Source: Neisseriales bacterium (GTDB lineage: Bacteria > Pseudomonadota > Gammaproteobacteria > Burkholderiales > UBA11063). Taken from it: 10,914 nucleotides of DNA. Numbering within the stretch: the first letter of the stretch is position 1; every line of letters begins with the position of its first letter. The stretch is from assembly GCA_008017145.1 (NCBI GenBank), contig SSGY01000138.1:1-10914 (forward strand), given 5' to 3'. This document shows, piece after piece, positions 1 to 4,430 of the stretch. The notes beneath the pieces are model-generated. The model ran no database searches and was not told the DNA's origin. It was given only the letters and a program-made list of their open reading frames with translations. Made by a program: the position numbers and the translations under genes.

Positions 1-636
1 GACTCTAATCATGCTAAACCAGTTTATGATAATTGGCTGAAGCGAGAGTTTACAGCGCCGTGTGTAAATTATGCGTGGTGTGGTGATGTAACCTATATTG
101 CTACGGATGAGGGGTGGCTATATCTAGCAACCGTAATTGATTTATATTCAAATAAAGTAATTGGTTATGCAACCAGTGACAAGATTGACCGTTGGTTAGT
201 AGTGAAAGCACTCAGTAATGCTTTACAAGCAAGAGGTTATCCGCGCGGAGTAATCATGCATACAGACCGGGGCAGTAACTATTGCTCTAAAGTTTATCGT
301 AATCTGATTAAGCAAAATAGTTTAGTTGGTAGCATGAGTCGTAAAGGCAATTGTTGGGACAATGCGGTGGCGGAGAATTTCTTTGGTTTGATAAAAAAAG
401 AGGTGTTGAATCACTTACACTTTGAAACTAAAACTAAAGCTGAATTAGTGATATTTGATTACATAAATGGCTGGTATAACCCTAATCGAATTCATTCAAA
501 ACTAGGCTATATGTCTCCGAATGAGTTTGAAGCAGCAAACTCCAACCGAACAGAAACAAAACTTAACTCGGTCAAGTGTTGTAAAAAACCTCAACTATTG
601 GTTGAGTTAACAAATCTTGTGACAGCAATGTCTTGA
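1..636 (+). CDS. IS3-family transposase OrfB (integrase core), 5' end missing
   Basis: DDE recombinase that cuts and joins the ends of its own insertion sequence. The frame is open from base 1 and ends at TGA 634-636, giving 211 visible residues against about 280 for the family, so roughly 70 N-terminal residues lie outside. The rve catalytic triad is complete: Asp in the GDVTYI block (bases 85-87), Asp in HTDRGSNY (265-267) and Glu in NAVAENFFG (373-375). The last two are separated by 35 residues, the IS3 signature. The terminal HSKLGYMSPNEFE block is also typical. A GTG at 202 could be mistaken for the start, but the conserved first Asp lies upstream of it. The protein looks intact as far as it is visible and may be active. 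Confidence 0.93.
   Translation, partial: DSNHAKPVYDNWLKREFTAPCVNYAWCGDVTYIATDEGWLYLATVIDLYSNKVIGYATSDKIDRWLVVKALSNALQARGYPRGVIMHTDRGSNYCSKVYRNLIKQNSLVGSMSRKGNCWDNAVAENFFGLIKKEVLNHLHFETKTKAELVIFDYINGWYNPNRIHSKLGYMSPNEFEAANSNRTETKLNSVKCCKKPQLLVELTNLVTAMS
590..606. repeat. Small hairpin at the 3' end of the transposase gene
   Basis: CTCAAC (590-595) and GTTGAG (601-606) form a 6-bp stem with a 5-nt loop. An alternative pairing, TTAACTC (563-569) with GAGTTAA (604-610), overlaps it. It lies inside the last codons of the transposase gene. There is no T-tract, so it is not a standard terminator; a role in limiting transposase expression is possible but unproven. Confidence 0.4.
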
Positions 637-642
637 GAGAAG

Positions 643-668
643 GTGTCCAAGTTTTGTGGTATGGTGCA
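643..668. repeat. Right terminal inverted repeat of the IS3-family element
   Basis: The sequence runs from GTGTCCAAGTTTTG to a terminal CA at 667-668. Read inward from the element end it starts TGCACC and continues into CAAAACTTGGACAC, matching the general TG...CA form of IS3-family ends. The partner repeat is outside the window, so the exact boundary is inferred. Confidence 0.6.
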
Positions 669-1138
669 ATTTATTAATAGCGCATGAATCGCAATTTTAT
701 GCTGCGTTATCAATACCGTATGGGAGTGGAGCATTATTAGCTAGTTATCTTAATAAAAGAGTGAGTACAAATTTCAAAAGATTTTTCATGACTCATTGTG
801 TTATTTTTATAGTAGCACTATTTTGGGGTGTTCTTATACATAATATTTATGCTGTCTATTGTGCGCTTTTTACTATTGCTTATTGCCATGCTGCAATTAG
901 AGTACAAAGAAATAGTTTTATTATGAGTTGGGTTAATAACAAGGACATTGCGAAGGTATTAAGTTTCTTTGAAATAATATTTACATTGTTAGTTATTATT
1001 ATGTCCTTTCTTCTCGGCTTTATTTGTGATTATTTTTCTTCAACGCTTTCTTGGGTTTTTACTGCAATAGTACTTCTAGTAAGTATAATATTATGCGGTA
1101 TTTATACTACTCAGAATCAAACGTTAAGTGGTGTATAA
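656..1138 (+). pseudogene. MFS transporter, C-terminal fragment truncated by the IS
   Basis: About 157 residues with about five hydrophobic membrane-spanning stretches (roughly residues 15-35, 43-62, 64-84, 102-124 and 128-150). Between them sit short charged loops such as NKRVSTNFKR and RVQRNS, and the end is a polar tail. This is the pattern of the last five or so helices of a 12-helix major facilitator superfamily permease. The open frame begins at a GTG (656) inside the terminal repeat of the upstream IS. Genuine gene sequence probably starts at about 669, so the first seven helices are lost or displaced. No good ribosome binding site precedes the GTG. The substrate cannot be told; siderophore or drug exporters are possible. 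A fragment of this size is not expected to transport. Confidence 0.7.
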
Positions 1139-1148
1139 TCTAGAATTG

Positions 1149-1174
1149 TGTAATGTCGCGTTACATTCTTTTTT
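1149..1174 (+). terminator. Weak intrinsic terminator after the MFS fragment
   Basis: TGTAATG (1149-1155) pairs with CGTTACA (1159-1165) around a 3-nt loop with one wobble pair. TTCTTTTTT follows at 1166-1174. The stem is short and AT-rich, so it would be weak. It sits 10 bases after the MFS stop codon, the right place to end that transcript. Confidence 0.4.
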
Positions 1175-1275
1175 CTAAATTATAGATTTTTGTATTTAGT
1201 TTTCGAAGGGGTAAGTTCCTGCGCCATATGAAATTCTCTATAATGATGACAATAGTGATATGTTTTCACCCCCAT

Positions 1276-1289
1276 AAATACATGTATTT
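1276..1289. repeat. 14-bp perfect palindrome downstream of the parE-like gene
   Basis: AAATACATGTATTT is self-complementary. It is framed symmetrically by TTCAC (1265-1269) and GTGAA (1296-1300), each six bases away, so the whole 36-bp unit could form a stem with an internal loop. It lies between the convergent MFS fragment and the toxin gene. It has no T-tract and its role is unknown. Confidence 0.45.
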
Positions 1290-1313
1290 TTGAGAGTGAA
1301 TTTATTAAAACCA

Positions 1314-1601
1314 CTAATTAGGGTATTTCATTGATTGGTGGATTAATCTAATAATTTCAAGATAATCTTTTCTAATTCGGTACACTATCAAGAATGGAAA
1401 ATCTTGCATAACTAGTTCACGAGTTCCAAAAACTTTACCAGTCCGTCCAATTTTTGGCATATCTCTTACTACTTCTATTTGACTATCATAAGAACGCAAA
1501 AACCGTGCACCTAAGCCACTCTGTTGACTTTCATAGTAATCTAACACCTCGGAGAGTGACTGGAGTGTTCTACGAGTTTCTAAAATAGTTAACCGAGCCA
1601 T
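1314..1601 (-). CDS. ParE/RelE-superfamily toxin of a type II toxin-antitoxin module
   Basis: A 95-residue protein of the RelE/ParE fold, a normal length for the family. ParE toxins poison DNA gyrase, while RelE relatives cut mRNA on the ribosome; the sequence does not prove which applies here. Family features are the helical N-terminal half with DYYESQQSGLGARFL, then PKIGRTGKVFGTRELVM, the strand FPFLIVYRI and the closing block EIIRLIHQSMKYP. These resemble ParE more than RelE. The ATG at 1601 is preceded by GAGG five bases upstream and overlaps the end of the antitoxin gene by 13 bases, so the pair is probably translationally coupled. Toxin and antitoxin both look full length. It was probably acquired as a module in this repeat-rich stretch. 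Confidence 0.88.
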   Translation of the reverse strand: MARLTILETRRTLQSLSEVLDYYESQQSGLGARFLRSYDSQIEVVRDMPKIGRTGKVFGTRELVMQDFPFLIVYRIRKDYLEIIRLIHQSMKYPN

Positions 1602-1822
1602 TTTTTCCTCAATGCTTGGCGATCTTCTTCAGTCGCAAATATCCCAGCATCTGCTTCGGCTATTCCCTTATTGATTTCTTCGATTTGCCACCGCTCCAGA
1701 TCTAATTTTTCATTTATCCACCCTATCAACATATCTGATTTACGTCGATGACTAATTTTTGCTAGGCTATCTATTTGTGCTTTGGTTTCTTCTGGTAATC
1801 TAAGCGATAAAGTTGCACTCAT
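1589..1822 (-). CDS. Ribbon-helix-helix antitoxin (ParD/CopG type)
   Basis: A 77-residue antitoxin that should bind and neutralise the adjacent ParE-like toxin and repress its own operon. The first half is a ribbon-helix-helix DNA-binding domain: strand TLSLRLP (residues 4-10), helix around KAQIDSLAKIS, then the RRKSDMLIGWINEKL helix. The C-terminal half, with EEINKGIAEADAGIFATEED, is the acidic toxin-wrapping segment common in partners of ParE. The ATG at 1822 has GGAG nine bases upstream (1832-1835). A palindrome 28 bases further upstream fits autoregulation. The gene comes first in the pair, the usual order for type II modules. Confidence 0.88.
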   Translation of the reverse strand: MSATLSLRLPEETKAQIDSLAKISHRRKSDMLIGWINEKLDLERWQIEEINKGIAEADAGIFATEEDRQALRKKWLG

Positions 1823-1849
1823 GTTAATTCACTCCATGATAATTATGTA

Positions 1850-1867
1850 TACAATGTGTACATTGTA
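1850..1867. promoter_or_regulatory. Palindromic operator candidate for the ParD/ParE-like operon
   Basis: TACAATG (1850-1856) and CATTGTA (1861-1867) are exact inverted repeats with a 4-nt spacer, 28 bases upstream of the antitoxin start. Ribbon-helix-helix antitoxins commonly bind paired sites over their own promoter. A -10-like TATACA on the minus strand (1851-1846) overlaps the left arm, but no matching -35 box is clear. Confidence 0.6.
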
Positions 1868-1900
1868 ATGTTTTTGTCTTTAATTGTCAAGATTGTTCAA

Positions 1901-1944
1901 GGTCTATTTTTTGGCCGGGTTGCGTCCTGGCTAAAAAATAGACC
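1901..1944. repeat. Long hairpin, 19-bp stem with 6-nt loop
   Basis: GGTCTATTTTTTGGCCGGG (1901-1919) pairs with 1926-1944 through all 19 positions, two of them G-T wobbles, leaving the loop TTGCGT. There is no T-tract after it on either strand. The hairpin lies inside a 34-codon minus-strand frame (1897-2001) reading MRVNSSNPEEADATAI... and ending ...RPKNRP. I have a general impression of having seen this phrase in bacterial hypothetical proteins, but I cannot name a family. It may be a repeat or transposon-end remnant rather than a gene; I see no Shine-Dalgarno for it. Confidence 0.7.
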
Positions 1945-2005
1945 CACCAACCGTATGGCGGTAGCATCTGCTTCCTCTGGATTACTACTATTTACCCGCA
2001 TTTTG

Positions 2006-2042
2006 GGGTCACGAGAGAATTCGGACTTTCTAGCACGCTAAG
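2006..2042 (+). repeat. Left terminal inverted repeat of the MITE-like element
   Basis: It starts GGGTCACGAGAGAATTC and ends GCACGCTAAG. It differs from the right repeat at positions 4, 25 and 33 counted from the end. Confidence 0.75.
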
Positions 2043-2221
2043 GAATTTCCACTCAAATATCTCCTCAATTCTCATCGTTTAATAAACCCTCATTTTTTAC
2101 AATGTAGTAAATTAATAAAAATTCAAGCCAAATTTGTCTCTATTATATTGTAAATACTCATGTATTAATCAAGTTTCATAAAGGTTATGAGCAATTATGA
2201 GATTTTACATTTGCAATTTTG

Positions 2222-2258
2222 CTTAACGTGCTAAAAAGTCCGAATTCTCTCGTGCCCC
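2222..2258 (-). repeat. Right terminal inverted repeat of the MITE-like element
   Basis: Read on the minus strand it starts GGGGCACGAGAGAATTC and ends GCACGTTAAG, the mirror copy of 2006-2042. The plus strand ends in CTCGTGCCCC at 2258. Confidence 0.75.
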
Positions 2259-2311
2259 CATATTGTCCCAAGCATGATAAATCTCCTTTAGATGAAATAT
2301 TAACATAGTTG

Positions 2312-2331
2312 AACCTTAGAAAGGGTTTTTT
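2312..2331 (+). terminator. Possible weak terminator
   Basis: AACCTT (2312-2317) pairs with AGGGTT (2322-2327, one wobble) around a 4-nt loop, and the T-run 2326-2331 follows. It is short and weak and has no obvious gene to terminate. It could insulate the toxin-antitoxin promoter just downstream. Confidence 0.25.
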
Positions 2332-2363
2332 ACAAAAACTAACACATATGATTTTGTAAGATG

Positions 2364-2388
2364 TATAATGTAATACTGTAGTAATACT
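2364..2388 (+). promoter_or_regulatory. Promoter -10 box and direct-repeat operator of the RelB/RelE-like operon
   Basis: A perfect TATAAT lies at 2364-2369, 35 bases before the antitoxin ATG. No good -35 box is seen at the usual distance. Immediately downstream, GTAATACT occurs twice (2370-2377 and 2381-2388) with an 11-bp period, one helical turn. That is the expected arrangement for two ribbon-helix-helix dimers binding side by side. Occupancy would block the start region, giving classical autorepression. The operator role is inferred from spacing and position. Confidence 0.6.
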
Positions 2389-2404
2389 TTAATGGAGAGA
2401 GAAA

Positions 2405-2623
2405 ATGGCGAGACCTATGTTTGCACTAAGATTACCAGTTGAGCTGGAGCAAAGTTTAGTGCTTTGTGCAAAAGAGTTGCATAAAAGCAAATCAGAGCTG
2501 GTTCAAGAAGCACTTTCTAATTATCTGGAAGATATTCAAGATTATATTAGTGCAAAAAAAGTACTAGCTAGGAACGAACCAACAATTTCGCATGAGGATT
2601 TGAAACGTGAGCTTGGTCTATAA
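2405..2623 (+). CDS. Ribbon-helix-helix antitoxin (RelB-like) of a RelE-type module
   Basis: A 72-residue antitoxin. Residues 3-10 (RPMFALRL) form the DNA-contacting strand, and LEQSLVLCAKELHKSKSELVQEALSNYL supplies the two helices of a ribbon-helix-helix fold; the KSKSELVQEAL segment is especially typical. The C-terminal DYISAKKVLARNEPTISHEDLKRELGL region would wrap the toxin. The ATG at 2405 follows GGAGAGAG (2394-2401) at good spacing. The gene ends 17 bases inside the toxin gene, so the two are coupled. It is not closely similar to the ParD-like antitoxin at 1589-1822, so the two modules are not a recent duplication. Confidence 0.88.
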   Translation: MARPMFALRLPVELEQSLVLCAKELHKSKSELVQEALSNYLEDIQDYISAKKVLARNEPTISHEDLKRELGL

Positions 2624-2879
2624 AGTAGAATATAGCCAAGAAGCTATCAAACAGATCAAAAAGTTAGATAAGCAGATTTCAACGCGGATTTTAACCTGGC
2701 TCGACCAAAGAATTGTCAACTGTGAAAATCCCCGATTATGGGGCGAGGCATTGGTTGGTGAGTTTTCTGGTTTATGGAAGTATAGAATCGGTACGTTTAG
2801 ACTAATCTGCGAAATTCAAGATGACCGGCTAATTGTGGTGGTGGTTGAGTTAGGACACAGAAAAGAAATTTATAAGTAG
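2607..2879 (+). CDS. RelE-family toxin (predicted mRNA interferase)
   Basis: A 90-residue RelE toxin, predicted to cleave mRNA in the ribosomal A site. The C-terminal half carries the family hallmarks: SGLWKYRIGTFRLICEI (residues 54-70), a hydrophobic strand LIVVVVELGHR, and a terminal EIY. Arg60, Arg65, Arg85 and Tyr89 are good candidates for the RNA-binding and catalytic residues by analogy with E. coli RelE. The start is GTG, supported by GAGGA (2594-2598) eight bases upstream, and no ATG fits the N-terminal strand better. The gene overlaps its antitoxin by 17 bases, the standard linked architecture. Nothing suggests inactivation. Confidence 0.9.
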   Translation: MSLVYKVEYSQEAIKQIKKLDKQISTRILTWLDQRIVNCENPRLWGEALVGEFSGLWKYRIGTFRLICEIQDDRLIVVVVELGHRKEIYK

Positions 2880-2970
2880 GAAATGGAAAATGACAACCGG
2901 GGCATTAATTATTTGCTGGGACTATCTGGCAAGGCTGCGGAAAGTTTTATAAAAGCGCAGCTAGTAATCT

Positions 2971-3022
2971 GGGGTTGCAAGCCGAAACCTCAGAAATTTC
3001 TGGGGTTTCGGCTTGCAACCCC
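2971..3022. repeat. 52-bp near-perfect palindrome
   Basis: GGGGTTGCAAGCCGAAACC (2971-2989) is exactly complementary to 3004-3022. The 14 bases between are themselves a CAGAAATTTCTG palindrome (2991-3002) flanked by one T-G mismatch, so 51 of 52 bases are in a continuous symmetrical unit. There is no T-tract. A 13-base part of its arm, AGGGGTTGCAAGC, recurs at 3611-3623. The unit joins unrelated-looking sequence on its left to the tail of a DUF4160 gene on its right, which suggests an inserted palindromic repeat. I do not know a named family for it. Confidence 0.8.
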
Positions 3023-3030
3023 TTAATCTA

Positions 3031-3132
3031 GTTTTTGAGTGGGTCGAACTGCATAGAGCAGAGCTACTCAAAGATTGGGAATTAGCACAAAAACGTGAAC
3101 CATTAAAAACAATTAGTCCACTGGAGCAGTAA
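3031..3132 (+). pseudogene. DUF4160 gene, C-terminal remnant
   Basis: The frame reads VFEWVELHRAELLKDWELAQ, then KREPLKTISPLEQ and a TAA at 3130-3132. This is the ending typical of DUF4160 proteins (WVELH...ELLxDWELA...I.PLE). DUF4160 genes are commonly found directly before a DUF2442 gene, as here, in pairs that behave like toxin-antitoxin modules. In this frame there is a stop at 2965, and the codons between it and the remnant are supplied by the 52-bp palindrome, so the N-terminal two thirds of the gene are gone. The palindrome sits at the break point and may mark the event. Confidence 0.65.
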
Positions 3133-3134
3133 TC

Positions 3135-3419
3135 GTGTTACACATAAAATCTTGTCGATATGCTGAAGATTATAAGTTAGCATTACAGTTTGATAATGGC
3201 GCCGAAGGTATCGCTGATTTGCAAGACCTACCTGAGAGTGGAACTGTATTTGAACCATTAAAAGATAAAGAAATTTTTCGTAAAGCTAAATTGGAAGAAT
3301 GGGGTGTAATTACTTGGCTAAATGGTGCCTTAGACATTGCTCCAGAGTACCTGTTCTTTCTGATAAATAAAACTAACCCAGAATTTAAACCTCTATTTAC
3401 AAAATGGGGGTATTTATAA
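3135..3419 (+). CDS. DUF2442-domain protein
   Basis: A 94-residue protein with the DUF2442 pattern: YKLALQFDNGAEGIADLQDL (residues 14-33), then VFEPLKDKEIF, then WGVITWLNGALDIAPEYL. Family members are small, poorly characterised and usually encoded after a DUF4160 gene; the pair has been suggested to be a toxin-antitoxin-like unit. The GTG start at 3135 is supported by GGAG (3123-3126) eight bases upstream, which lies inside the last codons of the DUF4160 remnant. So the original operon layout persists even though the partner is broken. The C-terminal tail after residue 75 (INKTNPEFKPLFTKWGYL) is longer than in a minimal DUF2442 domain. It ends about 90 bases before a strong terminator. The function is unknown. 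Confidence 0.82.
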   Translation: MLHIKSCRYAEDYKLALQFDNGAEGIADLQDLPESGTVFEPLKDKEIFRKAKLEEWGVITWLNGALDIAPEYLFFLINKTNPEFKPLFTKWGYL

Positions 3420-3508
3420 GCATTTAAGTTTTTGGAAAAATAAATTGTTAAATTAGGTTTTAACTCTAGTCATCATCAACCTTTATGGGTTATAAAAAAT
3501 AAGTTAAT

Positions 3509-3532
3509 GCACCGAAAATTCGGTGCTTTTTT
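3509..3532 (+). terminator. Strong intrinsic terminator
   Basis: GCACCGAA (3509-3516) pairs perfectly with TTCGGTGC (3519-3526), giving a 7-8 bp GC-rich stem with a tiny loop, followed by six T (3527-3532). It would terminate plus-strand transcription from the DUF2442 gene. There is no comparable T-run on the minus strand, so it should act in one direction only. Confidence 0.85.
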
Positions 3533-3670
3533 ATGCTTAAAATCAGGCGGCTATTGTGTTTGTAATCGATAAAGCATTAATAATTCTAAAAATCTTTTAT
3601 AACAGTTACTAGGGGTTGCAAGCTCTGCAGTGGAGTACAGTAGATAAACAGCACACAAGATAACAGTCAA
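3533..3670. other. Intergenic region carrying a partial copy of the palindrome arm
   Basis: No gene or promoter is evident. AGGGGTTGCAAGC at 3611-3623 is an inverted copy of 3011-3023, the right end of the 52-bp palindrome. The DUF4160 remnant, DUF2442 gene and terminator therefore lie between inverted 13-bp repeats. Confidence 0.5.
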
Positions 3671-4249
3671 CTAACATTTAATACACACTGATTTCTTAAT
3701 ATAGGAAATTGTTTGCTTACTAACAGATAACTCTTGCGCTATCCAATCGTAACTCTTATTAGCGGCTAAAAAGATTTTGATTTTTTCAATTTTATCTTGA
3801 GTGGTTTTATTCTTACTTCCTATAGTTCTACCGAACTTAACACCGTCAGCTTTAGCTTTCTCTATTCCAGCCTTAGTACGAGCATTAATCATACTACGCT
3901 CCAATTCAGCAAAAACACCAGCTATCTGGAAAAATGCTTTCCCCATTGGTGAAGTAGTATCAACTTTGTCGCCAGAATCTAGCGATAGGAGATCAACAGA
4001 TTTACTGTTTAATAATTCAATGATGTCAATAAGACCTTTGAGTGAACGAGCAATACGATCTATTTTATAGACAACTACGATATCGCCATTGCGAAGATCA
4101 TTCAACATTAAGTTGAGTTGGTCACGATTGTTGTCTTTACCGCTGATTGACTCACTGTATATTTTTTGACAGCCAGCAGCAGACAAAGCTTGTTTTTGGA
4201 GTTCGAGATCTTGAGATGAGCTGCTTACGCGTGCATAACCGATTTTCAT
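3671..4249 (-). CDS. Serine recombinase, resolvase/DNA invertase family (Hin/Pin type)
   Basis: A 192-residue site-specific recombinase that cuts DNA through a serine-phosphodiester link to resolve or invert segments. The N-terminal catalytic domain opens with KIGYARVSSSSQDL, with the nucleophile at Ser9. It continues with the YKIDRIARS block and the PMGKAFFQIAGVFAELERSMI dimer helix with its downstream RTKAG. Residues from about 155 form a short helix-turn-helix (KIKIFLAANKSYDWIAQEL and SVSKQTISYIK) that binds the crossover site. The length equals typical small invertases and resolvases. I chose ATG 4249 because the conserved KIGYARVS starts there; a TTG at 4264 adds only five residues. No clear Shine-Dalgarno is seen. 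Upstream DNA is rich in TTGTACTA-like sites. It could be a transposon resolvase, a plasmid-type resolvase or an invertase. Confidence 0.92.
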   Translation of the reverse strand: MKIGYARVSSSSQDLELQKQALSAAGCQKIYSESISGKDNNRDQLNLMLNDLRNGDIVVVYKIDRIARSLKGLIDIIELLNSKSVDLLSLDSGDKVDTTSPMGKAFFQIAGVFAELERSMINARTKAGIEKAKADGVKFGRTIGSKNKTTQDKIEKIKIFLAANKSYDWIAQELSVSKQTISYIKKSVCIKC

Positions 4250-4250
4250 G

Positions 4251-4383
4251 GTAGTACAGTACAAAATAATCTAACAATCAGCATTGTACTACTTTAGTAC
4301 AAAAATATCAAATATTTTTCATTGAATGTACTAAGTTACAGGAGTTAAGAGCAGTACAGTTAACCTCTAAGTTAATTGTACTA
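4251..4383. promoter_or_regulatory. Cluster of TTGTACTA/TAGTACAA sites: recombinase crossover (res-like) or operator region
   Basis: An exact inverted pair, TTGTACTA (4284-4291) and TAGTACAA (4295-4302) with a 3-nt spacer, is the best site. Related copies are TAGTACAGTACAA (4252-4264), ATGTACTAA (4326-4334), CAGTACAG (4352-4359) and TTGTACTA (4376-4383). Several spaced sites upstream of a serine recombinase gene resemble the subsites of a res region, which also serve as the gene's own operator. The assignment is inference from position and repetition. Confidence 0.55.
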
Positions 4384-4430
4384 TATGATATATTTATTTA
4401 TGTATGACTTTCACACATTAACTAATATAG

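Larger units (their letters stand above)
1..668 (+). mobile_element. IS3-family insertion sequence, 3' part
   Basis: The right-hand part of an IS3-family element, entering from outside the window. It consists of the C-terminal three quarters of the DDE transposase OrfB followed by a short non-coding tail. The right terminus is placed at 668 because the reverse complement of 643-668 starts with TG and runs into a CAAAACTTGGACAC block, the usual form of IS3-family ends. The left end, OrfA and the frameshift region are outside the window, so the subgroup and target duplication cannot be checked. The DNA immediately to the right reads as the interior of a transporter gene, which fits insertion into that gene. 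Confidence 0.85.
2006..2258. mobile_element. MITE-like non-autonomous element with 37-bp terminal inverted repeats
   Basis: The two ends, 2006-2042 and 2222-2258, are inverted copies matching at 34 of 37 positions. Both share the core CACGAGAGAATTCGGACTTT followed by TAGCACG. The interior of about 180 bp is very AT-rich and has no convincing ORF. On the outside, CATTTTG (1999-2005) and CATATTG (2259-2265) look like a 7-bp target duplication with one mismatch. Long terminal repeats, small size and no coding capacity together describe a miniature inverted-repeat transposable element, presumably moved in trans by an autonomous relative. I do not recognise the repeat family. Confidence 0.75.

Noticed and set aside
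1856..2041. Plus-strand frame of 61 codons
   Set aside because: It starts inside the operator palindrome, crosses the long hairpin and the left end of the MITE-like element, has no ribosome binding site and resembles no protein I know.
263..2915. Similarity of 2894-2915 to the transposase segment at 266-290 (both contain CCGGGGCA followed by TTAATTATTTGCT-like bases)
   Set aside because: Too short, and the surrounding translations differ; probably chance rather than a second IS fragment.
2883..3026. A 47-codon plus-strand frame starting MENDNRGINYLLGLS
   Set aside because: Its last third is the palindrome and it has no recognisable homology. Its first part may be a remnant, but I cannot support it as a gene.
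3801..4070. Plus-strand frame of 89 codons opposite the recombinase gene
   Set aside because: Antisense to a clear serine recombinase with conserved motifs; the frame is a by-product of its codons.
4251..4383. CRISPR-like repeats upstream of the recombinase
   Set aside because: The repeated units are only about 8 bases, in both orientations and irregularly spaced, with no spacers or cas genes.
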